In this document: positions 23,798-36,500 of the stretch, piece by piece
Layout: each line of letters opens with the position of its first letter
Position numbering within the stretch: the stretch's first letter is position 1
Assembly: GCF_014805685.1 (NCBI RefSeq)
Contig: NC_060890.1
Coordinates: 18,621,000 to 18,684,999, forward strand
Length of the DNA: 64,000 bases
Direction: 5' to 3'
DNA from: Silurus meridionalis
Taxonomy: Eukaryota > Chordata > Actinopteri > Siluriformes > Siluridae
The notes under the pieces: generated by a model
The model's input: the letters and a program-made list of their open reading frames with translations, nothing else
Database searches by the model: none
Told to the model about the DNA's origin: nothing
Position numbers and translations under genes: made by a program

Positions 23798-24411
23798 GTG
23801 AGTAGAGTTTTAGAACCATGTGCAATATTGAGGGGAGGGTTGTAATCTTGCAAGTTATGAAATCACAAATAGATTTCTAGAAATCAATAAAACATGAATA
23901 GTTTTTTTTAGAACTAAGTGCAATAGTATTCTGAATAGTGCAATTAAATTCGGCTTTAGACCTTTGTGAAATATGAAAATTCTAGATATATGAAATGTTA
24001 AGTGAAGTTCTAAAACACTTTGAAAGGATAAAAGAATAGAAAGAATCAAATCTGGTATCTTCTGAGGATATCCTTTAATTCTATGGTGGTGAAACTGAGA
24101 ATTCTTACTTCTTCTAATGTTGATCTGTATTGATGATGCAGCATCAAGAAGCATTGATACTTCATGGCTCCAATGTTCCTGATTTAATTCTGAACTCGGG
24201 ATAGTGTCTGTATGGAGTTTCATATATTCTCCTCATATTTATTCCTGTGGGTTATCCAGTTTATTCTCACTTCCCAAAAAATTTCTTTATGGGTTTTGGC
24301 AATGCTATTACTCATAGGTCTGAATATGTGTGTGCATGGATTTCATCACATCCAGTTTGTATTCCCACCTTCTGTCCAGCGTTCCCAGTTTTACCCCGAA
24401 CAGAATAATAC

Positions 24412-24547
<136 letters not shown>

Positions 24548-25539
24548 GGCTGTCAATTAAAACATTTAACACGTTTAAAACATGGTTGTAATCGCACATT
24601 TTTTCATCTGCTCTAAATGCACCTTAAATTAATACTTTTTAAGTTTTTAATATGCTAATCACAGATATTGATGCTTTTGTAGGTTTTGCATATGTAAGTT
24701 TATTATTAGCAAAATCAAACTCAACATAGAGCATGAAGACAAAATATTCTGTGTCTTAAAGTACGTAAAACATTAGGACACCAAACGGAACTTTGCTATG
24801 TTTCCACACGGACGGTTTTAATTGGCGGATGTTTGCATCATGGTGAATTTTGGTACTCGATTCGAGACTTGGCGCATCAGTAAAATAAATATTTAATGAT
24901 TTAAAAAATAAATTCGGTGGAGTTTCATTATTTCTTTTTTTTATATCTAAATAAAGAAAGGACATTATAAACATTTGTATGCATTAAAGGTTTGAATTTC
25001 GCTTTCATATTTATTTATTTCTATTTTTAATAAAAATGGTCAAAAACAAATGTGTGAAGCATTAATCATGCCTTAATAATATTAGTGCCAGCAGCAATGA
25101 CTGTGTTCATTAGTAGAAGATCAGCTCAAGATATTTCATTAGACTCAGCTCTTTTCTGACAGCTTAGTACACCCATCATTGTCCCCTTGTATAATAAGAT
25201 TAGTTCATGCCATGATCAGTAGCACTATGGATCTTATTAAATGAAGCCCAGGATTAGATTTAGGGTCACCCCTAGGCTGTACTTCTCTCTTAAGCCCCTC
25301 CATGAGGCATTCATCTGTAGATTCATTTGACTATGGATGCATGTAGTTCAACAGTAAGAGGATTAGTAATCAAGTCCAGGACAGTTTGCATACCATGTAC
25401 AGTAAGAAAGGAAGCACTTTATCCCTTACTGACACGTGACATTCTAGAAGATGTGTGTAAATAGTATGTGAGAAATATGACTGAAAATGAATATTACATT
25501 AATAACCATACATGATAACCAGTAAGTCACAAAAGCCTT

Positions 25540-25541
<2 letters not shown>

Positions 25542-25570
<29 letters not shown>

Positions 25571-25598
25571 AGCTCTCTCTCTTTCACTCTTCCTCTCT
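25542..25598. repeat. (CT)n-rich tract before pde6g exon 2
   Basis: CT dinucleotides interrupted by AG and TTTCA; the pyrimidine tract probably also serves the acceptor at 25614-25615. Confidence 0.9.
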
Positions 25599-25719
25599 TG
25601 CTTTTTCTCTCTCAGAGTAGTAATATTAGGCTGAAGCTCTACATCAGGGAGAGAAAACACAGAGGGGAGAAAACACGAAGCACTCACTGTCAGTGGTTTC
25701 ATTAAAACAACAAACAGCT

Positions 25720-26594
25720 ATGAATCTTGAGCCTCCAAAATCTGAATTTAAGTCAGCCACTCGGGTGTCCGGAGGCCCAGCCACGCCACGCAAAGGCCCA
25801 CCCAAATTCAAACAGAGGCAAACTCGTCAATTTAAGAGCAAACCGCCAAAGAAGGGCATCCAGGGGTAATTATGACTATTATTATGATTACTTTCTTACT
25901 TCTTACTATTATTATTATTATTATAAGTAGTAGAAGTAGTAGTACCTTATTTCATTTTATTTATTGGCTCATATTAAGTTTATATCTCTATTCTGTTGCC
26001 CCCATCAGATTCGGAGACGATATCCCTGGTATGGAAGGTTTAGGCACTGGTAAGTACAATTTCTTTGTATCTCGTCACCTTCTCATCACACGTCTTGTAT
26101 CATCATCTCAATGCCATCTTCCATTTAATCCTGCCTGCTCTCATTTAAAGTCCTTGAGTGCAAATTATATTTTACCCGCAGACAGGTTTTACCGATTGAC
26201 CATGACTCATTAGAAATGCTATAAGGTAGATTATAAAGGCTTGAGTGTCTCTTCTGGCAAGCTGCTTAGGACAACCTGGAGGACAATGGAAGGCTTTTCA
26301 GCATAAGGATGCGGATTCAGTCCAAGGAATAGCTTAATACTACTTTTATATTCTATGCCTCTTTTCATGTGTTTGTTTAATGTTGCTGTAACTGAGATGG
26401 AGAAATCTAAACAGATGCCCTAAGACTATAACATTTGCAGTTATACTGCATCCATGATGGTGTCCATTACAGGCTTTTAGAGATTGTTTAAATGACCTTG
26501 TGTGTTCTTACCCACAGACATCACAGTCATCTGCCCTTGGGAGGCCTTCAGCCACTTGGAGCTGCACGAGCTGGCTCAATACGGCATCATCTAA
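25720..26594 (+). CDS. pde6g: pde6g: rod cGMP phosphodiesterase 6 gamma (inhibitory) subunit, 87 aa
   Basis: PDE6G is the inhibitory subunit of rod phosphodiesterase; in darkness it blocks the PDE6 alpha/beta catalytic sites, and activated transducin alpha relieves the block. Coding exons are 25720-25865, 26009-26049 and 26518-26594 (TAA), all with good GT-AG sites and phases 2 then 1. They give exactly 87 residues, the family length. The product begins [20 protein letters not shown]. It continues with the polycationic segment about 24-45 ([18 protein letters not shown]) that contacts transducin and the catalytic subunits, then [14 protein letters not shown] and the C-terminal inhibitory tail ending LAQYGII. 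Nearly identical to mammalian PDE6G; no sign of damage. Cone PDE6H is the alternative, but N-terminus, length and synteny favour pde6g. Confidence 0.97.
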
Positions 26595-28479
26595 GTCCAC
26601 CATCCTCTTCACTTTCCACTTTCCAGTCTGCCTCCACCCTGGCCATGGGCTCCAGTCGGTCCATTTATATGATCACCTTATCATATAACATTACAAAAAA
26701 TAGAAAAACCAAAGTAAAAAAGCAAACAGAAAAACGTACCTAACTGTCCACTTCATGGTATCTTTCTTTTCTGCTCATAAATCACTGTAACTCAGACCAG
26801 CATACATACTAAATCTGGTTGTGTTTGATTTATTGTCTCTCAGATCATTTATTCCCTTCTTTTACCATTCCTGTTTCATCTCTTCTCTCCTTTCTTTATC
26901 CTCCTTTCTTTTGGAACAGAACTTCAAACTTAAGCAAGCAAAACAGCCTCAAAGTGAGTATCATAAGCATTTTACCCGTGAAATGCTAGGCTTCTCATTT
27001 CACGTGTCCGAACACCTCTGGGGACATCTTGAAGGGGTAATTTATTTTATTTTTTATTTTTGAAAAGGTCATAATCCTGTAGATATGAGACACCAGCTGA
27101 CTGGCAACGAATCCTTTTTACACTATGCATTAAAAAACCGCAAAACACATATTTGACAACGACTGTGACTTGACTCTTCCTTCTTTATTATTAATCTTTT
27201 TATACACACTTTTGCACACAGGCTTCAAAATGGTCATATTCATTTGTTTGGTTAGAGGTTTTCTGAAAAAAAATCATACAAGAAAAACAAACTGCCACTT
27301 TCTTGGCTGTCTTGCAATCCACCTAATATGTCTACAGCTTGGTTATTATCGCAGAAATAAAAAAGCTAAAACAAGTCTGAGGTTTGGGTGATTCGAATAG
27401 AAGAGTGTTCACTTTTGTCTTATTTATCTGCATGCTTGATTTGTTCCTTTTTCATCTTTCATTCTTTTATCACATTATTGTTTTTTCTCTTTGCATATGC
27501 CGCTGTCTTTCTGTCTCAACTGTTTTGTCACAAATCCATAGATTAATTTAAACTACATTCAGTTCTTACTAATCGAATGTCATGGCATATTTCATGTGTA
27601 TATTAATCTGCCATAAACCTATTTCATTTGTACATTCTGTGAAGTGAATTGCATGTTCCTTCATCATGGTCTTTATATCTTTCGGACACTGCATTTTGCT
27701 GTGTGTATGTATGCAGTCGTGTGTTATTGCATGTGGTCTCATTTGAAACGTTCAGCCTAATTTATTTCCTTTTATTTACAGTGGCATGCTGCTATTATCG
27801 TCCACACAAACCCTCACAGTACATTTTTGCATAATTTCAAACGGTTAACTCGACACCCTTACTGTCTGTAATCAGTGACTGAAATAACAGTGTTTCTTCT
27901 TTACAGGATGAGATCAAAATAAAGATTAAAAAAAAACGGAAAAAAGTTTGTTAGTTGTCATGTGTTCAGTTTTCCCTGATGTTAATTTACATAAAAGACA
28001 TTAATATATTTTCAATACATCAAAATATTGTAAATTTTCTCTTTGCCTCTTTTTTTCTACAAAATTTGCTTCATAGTTTTATTACATTCAATAAATATAA
28101 GGTTTACTGTATGGTCTGTATGTGTTAATTGTATAATGAATTACAATAAAGCACCAAATATTTCCTAGAATTTGATTAAATATTTTCCAAATTAATTTAA
28201 ATAAAATAAAATAGTCAAGAAAATCTTAATTATCTGAATTGTATAAATGCATACAAATTAAATAATTAATTAATTAATTAATTAATTAAAGGGTTTGATT
28301 TTTTTCCCTCTATACAGCAATGGTTTTGGTCACTGAAAGGGATTTTACCTCTTATGAAAATTCTTTTTGGGATATTTTTTAATTATTTTTGTACATTTTC
28401 TGAGGTAATTTGTTTTTGTATAGATAATTTAATTATATAATAATTAAAATAGACACCTATGATTTTATTATTTTCACCG
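26595..28479 (+). other. pde6g 3' UTR and downstream intergenic DNA
   Basis: No clear coding exon. AATAAA-type signals lie near 27918 and 28145. An acceptor-like TCTTTACAG precedes 27897, but no coding exon follows. A (TTAA)n run lies at 28257-28289. Confidence 0.5.
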
Positions 28480-29280
28480 GTTTGTATGCTAATTTTGTCT
28501 CAGCACGTACATCTGGAAATTACCTGCATATGCAGCAGAGGATGTACTTTCTATGCCAACTAAGGAAGTATGATCTGCCCCAGAAGTTGTTCATAAGTTC
28601 TACACTGCAGTCATTGAACCCTTCCTGTGCACATCCATCATCGTCTGGTTTGGAGCAGCCACAAAACATGGCAGGAACAGACCTGCAGCAAACAGTGAAA
28701 ACAGCAGAAAATAAATCTTTGGTGCTAGAAGGAATAATCACTAATGGCCCTTCACACCCTGGACACAATCTGTTTTAAATCCTTCCTTCTAGCGGGCGCT
28801 ACAGAACTTTGTTCACCTAAACGGACACATAAACAATTTCTTTCCTCAGATAATCACCCTCATTAACAACTAACCCTAATTATATTCTCTGCTTGATATC
28901 TATAAGTACTACATTGTCAGAAAAGTCACTCATCAATTCATCGCCATATGTTACACACACTATTGCTGCTATATATTTTACAAAGGTTCCAAAGAAACTT
29001 CTTCATCTTATATGATGCACAATACTGCTATTTGCACTACCATGCACTCTCACACTTGTACATTACTGATCTGTTATATACTCTGTAAATTGTGTTTTTT
29101 TTTTATCTGTATTGTCTGTAGAGTCTTATATAGTCTGTGCTGTCTTGTAAAGTCTTGTCTATAAGCTAAAATGTTTAGTGCTGTTGTTTATAAATGTACT
29201 TTTGAGAGTCACCATGAGCTGGAACCAGTCAAATGTCAACACTTTTGGCCAATAAACCCGAGTCTGATTCTGATCTGGGA
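28480..29280 (+). mobile_element. Non-LTR retrotransposon (L2/Rex1-like), C-terminus and 3' end
   Basis: The + strand encodes YFLCQLRKYDLPQKLF and, after a frameshift, KTAENKSLVLEGIITNGPSHPGHNLF. This is the conserved end of the same LINE family whose RT appears on the minus strand near 22.3 kb. It is followed by a 3' region ending GAGTCTGATTCTGATCTGGG, a LINE-like tail with short terminal repeats. It is strongly 5'-truncated. Confidence 0.8.
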
Positions 29281-29289
29281 ACATCAGAG

Positions 29290-30005
29290 TAACTTTATTA
29301 ATTTATGAAATAAACAAACAAACAAACAAACAAACAAACATAAACCTCTCTTACTACCTGCATGTGTTTCCTCACCACATCCATAAACCTCCTCCTTAGT
29401 CTTCCTCTTTTCCTCCTTTCTGGCAGCTCCATCTTTAGCATTCTCCTACCAATATACCCCATGTCCCTCCTCTGCACATGTCCAAACCATCTCAATCTCG
29501 CCTCCCTCACCTTGTCTCCAAAACACCCAACATGCTCCTTCCCTCTTATAAACTAATTTCCAAGCCTGTCCATCCTCGTCACTCCCACTCCCCTTCTCTA
29601 ACACACTCTTCATTACTTTGCACTGTTGACCCCAGGTACCTGAACTCCTCCACCTTCATCACCTCTTCTCCCTGCAACCGCACCACTCCACTGCCCTCCC
29701 TCTCATTCACACACATGTACTCTGTCTTACTCCTACTGACTTTCATTCCCCTTTTCTCCAGCTCTCCAGTCTCTTCTTAACCTGCTCCCTACTCTCACCA
29801 CAAATCACAATATCATCCGCAAACAACATAGTCCATGGAGACTCCTTTCTGACCTCGTCCGTCAACCTGTCCATCACCACTGCAAATGGAAAAGGGCTCA
29901 GAGCCGATCCTTGATGCAGTCCCACCTCCACCTTGAGCCAGTCTGCCATTCCTAATGCACACTTCACTGCTGTCACACTGTCCTCATACATGTCCTTGGA
30001 ATAAA
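29290..30005 (-). mobile_element. RTE-type LINE, RT and C-terminal fragment
   Basis: Minus-strand translation at 30009-29743 contains VKCALGMADWLKVEVGLHQG, SALSPFPFAVVMDRLTDEV and TMLFADDIVICGESREQV: palm motifs with an intact FADD of an RTE-like LINE reverse transcriptase. Further along, 29510-29298 reads [20 protein letters not shown] and RRRFMDVVRKHMQVV, the C-terminal region. A frameshift separates the two. A (CAAA)n run lies at its left edge and a (TA)n array at its right. Confidence 0.9.
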
Positions 30006-30034
30006 ACAAAAGTAATATAATAAATTATGGCAAA

Positions 30035-30134
<100 letters not shown>

Positions 30135-30179
30135 GCTCATGAAGACTTTAGTTCTGAAAAACGACTAACTTCCGGCAAC

Positions 30180-30550
30180 CGTCACAAACACACATAGATT
30201 TCTCCCACCCGTTTCCCTGCGTCTGTGCGCGAGGACGCCATCTCATCGTCCCGCCTTTTTCATTATGATTGGTTAACAGAATATAACCCAGATCTGTTGT
30301 CCAATCATAAAATAGACGACAAATGTAAATGTAACATTAACCAATCAGAAAGAAGAAGGCGGGACTTGCCGGAATGCAGGTGTGAAAACCAATTGTAGAG
30401 CGGAAGTGCGGGTTCCACGGTGGCTGTTCTCTTTCAGAGTGCGGAGTTATGGAGTTGAGTTGGACAGACTGGAACCTTTAGAGCCGGCTGTGTAAACGCT
30501 CTTATTGTGATCTGAGATAAGGTTTGGGGATCAGAGACCCGCGAGTCACC
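30180..30550 (+). promoter_or_regulatory. nploc4: nploc4 promoter and 5' UTR (predicted, TATA-less, NF-Y type)
   Basis: GC-richer sequence after the (TA)n array holds several CCAAT motifs: inverted ATTGGTT near 30269, CCAAT at 30301 and CCAATCAG at 30341, plus CCAATTG near 30389. An ETS-type GCGGAAGTG lies at 30400-30408. There is no TATA box. The repeated-CCAAT plus ETS layout fits a housekeeping gene. The start codon follows at 30551 in the context CACCATGG, a strong Kozak match. Confidence 0.7.
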
Positions 30551-33500
30551 ATGGCGGAGAACATCGTAAGTGTGCGGGTGTTTGTGTGAAAGGTGTTGGG
30601 GGGTGAGGGAGAGTGTGGAAGTGGAAGGTGCAGTTTATTCCGGGTGATGAGGCAGCAGAATTGTTAGCGGGATGCTAGCTGATTAGCGAGCTAACGGTCA
30701 GAAAAGTCAGGGCCTGGGGAGGGGTACAGAAGGGGTAGAGAGGGGCAGAGAGGGGTATATATAAGGGTACATGAGGGGTAGAGGGGCAGGAGGAGGAAGA
30801 GGAAGACTGACTGGAGTGGATCAGTGAGTGGAGACCCTAAACTGTGTGAATGAACCTGGGCTTCATGTGATTTCTAAGCGAGCAGCAGCTCCTCTCCTGT
30901 TAAACTCGTCACTTGCTGAACAACGAGACACCAAATTCCTCCTAACTTACTTTTATTTCTCAGCAACAGGTTCTTATAGATTTAATATAATGATAATAAA
31001 AATAATAATAAAACGAAGAGAAATCATGCCTCTCTGCTTACCCTCTGTCCCGTCACTGCTCATTTCACACTCACTTAAAGGAGCAATACTTCTACATTTT
31101 TAACAATATCATTATTGATTGCTAGAATAAATACATGTAGAGTATGATATCAAATAAAGATTTGGGTCATGGTCTTGGAATAAGTTTATATAAGTGATTG
31201 AGAAAACCTGTTTAGATAAATGACTTCTGGTCCAGAATGCTTGCTTGTGTTTGGATGAGCTTCCTGTCAATCATTTTGTTGTATCCTCTTCCCTATTGGC
31301 CATCATTGATGTTGGGGGCGGGGCTTCGTGAGCATGAGTGGGTGTGGGCTCAAGATGAAGTATTTTACTTTTAATTATTTAAGACCTTTAAAGAAACTAA
31401 TAATTAATCTTACCTGTTGCACCTTTAGTGAACTGATTTGTGTGTTATTTGTTTATTTACACCATTATGCTATGCAGTATTTTTGCAGTATATTTGTTGG
31501 ATCACTTGTAATTATTTTCACACTGATGATAACACTCCTGGTTATATTTCTAGCATTTAGAAAATCAGCACAGTGAAATTTCACCTGTGTTTGTCAGGAG
31601 GAAATGGGTATGAAATGAAAGCACTTGTGTAGCAACACCTAATTTGGCAAATTACCAATTCATATCTCAACCCCTGAATAGATCTTCAACCTGGACACTT
31701 CTTTTTTTTCCCACTATGATTGATTTATCAGGCGTCCAGTAAAACAAATCCAGTAAACAATGTTCATTTTGTGATCAGTCACTAAAACTTTCCACCTGTT
31801 TGACAAGCAGTTTTACGGCCATTATCAGAGCTCCGAAGATCATCCGATCCAATACCTGATACCGATCCAAAATCAACTTCCTCCCAGCCAAGCAGATTCT
31901 GTTTCCTGTTATATTAAAGATCTGAGACGTGACAGCCATCGTGTTTTGAGACTTTACTGTATACAATAATTCTGTTGACCCGATCAGGCAATCTCTTAAA
32001 TCCAGTCCGATCTTAGTTTAGCCATTAACACATAGTAAGACCTGCAAGGTTAAATCTAATCCCTAAATCACAATGATATTTTTATTGAATTGACTAAAGC
32101 AGGTGTAAATTTACTGTAAAACCAGGACACTCTCTTTTCCAATTTGTTTAAAAAAATAAGATGCTGCTGGATCTATCGATATACACAGACCAGTCATAAC
32201 ATTATGACCAGTGAGTGAACAACACTGATTATCTCTTCATCATGGCACCTGTTAGTGGGTGGGATATGTCATTAGGCAGCTTGTGAACATTTCGTCCTCA
32301 ATGTTGTGTTAAAAGGAGGAAAAATAGGCGTAAGGAAATGAGTGAGTTTGATGAGGGCCAGATTGTGATGGCTGAAGACTGGGTCAGAGCATCTCCAAAG
32401 CTGCAGCTCTTGTGGGCTGTTCCCGGTCTACAGTGGTCAATATCTATCAAAAGTGGTCTAAGGAAGGAACAGTGGCAACAGGGTCCTGGGCAGCTTAGGC
32501 ACGTGGTGAGCGAAGGCTGGTCCGTGTCGTCCGATCCAACAGACGAGCTCCGGTAGCTCAAACTGCTGAAGAAGTTAATGCTGTTAATGTTTTGGCAGCA
32601 AAAAGGGACACAATATTAAGCAGATGGTCATAATTTTCTGCCTGATCAGTGTGTTTTAATTCAGGTTAAAACAGGTTTTTCAATTCAGGTTTTAAGGTTC
32701 TGCCTGATCAGTGTGTTTTAATTGTTATTTTTTTTAGTGCAAGTTGTCCAAAGCAGATCTGATTCACACGGAGTTTATCAATACAATATCGCACTGTTTT
32801 TGCTTTGGTTTTCATTTTTTGGACAGGATTTTTAATAGCTACAAATGAGCATTTCAAATTTTCTGCATGGTGTGTTAAAAAAAAAAAAAAAAAAATCAAA
32901 CTAGTAAAAAAATTATTTTGCTCTCCAGCTTTCAACTATTAACTAAAAACTAAAACTAAGATGAGCTACTTATAACATTGCTATGGTATAATAATTTTTA
33001 AAATGACTGAATAAGCACATTTTCAAAGTACGGAATGAGTATGTTTTTGTAACTTTTTTAAAGCTGTTCACTCTTTATTTTGCCTTTATTGCCTTGATGC
33101 AGTATGGAAATCAGTCAGTCAAGCATAGAGTAGTACATAGGTATAATTTAACCAAGTTAAGTTTCCTCTTTAGAGTAACTGTACAATTAATACGATACCA
33201 GTCATGTTGCCGTCTTGAGTTTGTAAAGCAGTGATCAGTGTTCCACGTTGTGTCATGTTTGAGAGTAAGCAGTGAGCGTATGCTGTTACACCGGCACAAA
33301 TGTTCAGTGGTTGTGTTTAGAACGGTTCGAGTGTATTGTCTGAAATAACCCTAAGGATTTAGATTAATAACCTGAATAACCTGACATATTTATTTGCTTT
33401 CAGATCATTCGTGTCCAGTCTCCAGACGGGATGAAGAAAATCAGTTCAACCAAGCGTGAGACTTCTGCAGCTTTTCTGAAGAAGGTGTGAAACACGCACA

Positions 33501-36500
33501 GCGAAAACACAGAAGAACTGATTTGGCAATACTTGATTTCCATTCTCGGTTTGAATTTCGATGCTGTAGAGCACCTAAAAATGACAACTCCTTTATAGAC
33601 TGTATAGTGGGTCATAAACATAATTAAATAACACATATTGATTATAGAGATGATTTTGACAGGACAGACTGGAGCGTAATTGGTATTTTATTAGGCAGGC
33701 AAACAAGGGGTAATTCATGTGCAACTGGATGCGAAAGTGAAACTCAGACATCTTAACGATTATCTGTGCATTTACAGTTCTTCATCAGCGACATGATTTT
33801 TTTTTTTCTTGCAATATCTACAGATCACCATAAGCAGCATTTTCATACATCACTTCAGGACTATGTTTTATGTCACATCTTACTGTATTATTTTTGAAAA
33901 ATATTCTTTTGCTTTGTGACCTTTTTTCTGACTGTTCCTTTAGTATTACTGGATCAGCTGGAAGAGCAGCACTTCTGACATTTCTAGCACTTCTAGCAGC
34001 GTAGCTTCTGTGTGCTTACAACAAACTGATTAATTCATGAGAAGTCGGTTTAATAATGGAAACGTGCCACATGCTTCTCTGACATTCACTGCTTTCTTAA
34101 CAACGGACTTCATGGCAACTCTGTCGTGTGCAAGCACTCCCAGCTAACGAAGATTTGCTCACCACCATGATCATATTACAGAGCAGCTATTGTGAGACAA
34201 GAAGTGCAAAGATCTTAAAAATGCAGCACCGGGGCAAAATACTCCCACACCAGCGTCGTCTCCACCATGAGCTTCATTGTCAGTGTATATTTCTGGTTCT
34301 TTTCGGGAAGTTGTCTTGGATATATAGTTGTTACAAAAAGCATCTGTGATACGTTAGTGAAAATTGTCTCGTACACACAATTGTGTGCTGATTTCTCTCC
34401 GTGGCTTCCAGTGAAATGCAATTTGCATGAGATCAGCTATCGCGTTAATTACATCACGGCAAAGCTTGAGCTTGTTTGTGAAGTAAAGTGAAGTAATACT
34501 GTTATATCAGTCCTCGTATTCGTATGAATTTACGCATATGAGAAGAAGATGCAGCTCTGCATTGTCCAATTAAAGAGTCATGCACTGCTGGGTGAATCTG
34601 CAGATCAATAGAAAGATCATGTTCTGTATCTGTTATTTCAATAATGGTCGAGAGGGAATGAGTGATGCGATGCAGGTCCGGCTGCGACAAAGTCTCAGCG
34701 AAAGGTGTTCTCAAACGCCCGGTCTATTTGAACCTACTTTACATTACTCACGGTTCGAGCGATGGAGAGGCGCAGTGCATTCCTAATGAAATCTGCCTGG
34801 ATTAAGCTTGCACTCGCATCTCCATTTTGCATATTGCTAAGTGCACTGAGCTCGACAATTCTGAGCGCTGTTCTCTATTAGAGATAACCCCGCAGATCAC
34901 ATTACAATCGACCCATTAATGTCGTTTTTAAGTGTTCTGCCTGGCCATGCGGTGGATTCATGGTAATTCCTGTAAAAAAAAAAAAACTTTGTTCATTGTC
35001 AAATTCGAAGTGAGATTGTAGAAAAGGGTTTCCATTCAGGTGTATTTCCATGCTTCACCACTAGAGGCAGATACTGAGTTTAACACTCGTGATAAGTTAC
35101 CTATAACCTCAAAGTGCACCGTTCTCCTCAAGAGCATAGACGCCCCGCAGTGGCCATTAAGCATTGCACAACCTATTGAACAGCAGGTCATTCTGCATCG
35201 CGCAACCTACCAAACAGCAGGTCATTCAGCATCTCAACCTACCAAACAGCAGGTCATTCAGCATCTCAACCTACCAAGCAGCAGGTCATTCAGCATCTCA
35301 ACCTACCAAACAGCAGGTCATTCAGCATCTCAACCTACAGAACAGCAGCTAGCAATTGACAGCAAGAATCACACGATCAATTGTAAACCCAGTAAATTTG
35401 TGAGAGTGTTCTGAATTCTGTACCGTGTTTATACTGACACGCTGGGGCGAGTACAATCTCCTGGTCATCACACACCAGATAGTGAAACCCCCCTTACAAT
35501 TGGTCCTTTGAGCTGGATAGTAAACCTTCCTAACAGAGATTATCCAGAAAAGTGTTTAGATGTTCATTCTTATTTCAGAGTTAATGCTCAGCTTCTGTAG
35601 TCTGACGTTGTGAATTGTAAGAGATGTGAAATTACAGCTTATGAGTTATTTCATAATTTCATAATAATTTCTGTAACTCCTGTGCAGACTTATGTGAATG
35701 TATGGGTTGTGCTGACCGAGCAGCAGAACAGGGATTATCGCCAAGCTTCTGCAGCTATTTTTTCCTCTCTCTGTTTTGATTTTTTTATTCCTGTTCTTTC
35801 TTCTTTGCTGTTTCACTCTACCCAGCACACTTATATTCTGCTTTGCATTTATATTTATATTCACACAGCTATTGATGATTTAGCATTTAGCAATCGATTA
35901 ACCAGACAATGCGGTTTTGTTGTTACTCTTATTTTTATTTTTCCACTGCATGTTTGTTTTCTATTGTAAATGGTTCAAACAGGATAGACAACATTTTTCT
36001 CCCTCTGCATTTGTCCCCAAAGGTTGCTAAAGAGTTTGGTTTTAACTCGAATGGGTTTTCTCTCTACCTGAACCGCAATAAAACAGGCGAGATTCCATCT
36101 CAGAACAAGGCCCTTATCATGTTTAAAATCAAGTAAGTCTACTCGTGCATTACACACTATCAGTAATATAGCCATAAAATATCGTATAAATACTGTACTT
36201 ATTTTGTAGATTTTGTTTAACCTAAATTCATATTTATTATGTATTTATACTATTAATTAAACATTGCATTTGGTACTAATGGGGAAAAATCACCACCATT
36301 GTACTCTCATGATTCTTTTTTTTTCTGTGTTCAGGAAAACTTATATATATTATATGCAAATTATAAAATCTCATTTTTTCACGCACTCTTTCCCTCTAGG
36401 CATGGAGACATGCTCTTTCTCTTCCCATCATCGGCCGGTTCCTCCAGTGAGAACATGGACACAGCACAGCCTCAGTCTTCATTGTCGTCTTCTTCCTCCT

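Noticed and set aside
35040..35414. 124-codon frame, and a CRISPR-like look of 32-bp repeats
   Set aside because: The frame is minisatellite; the repeats are contiguous with no unique spacers, and the genome is vertebrate, so it is not a CRISPR array.
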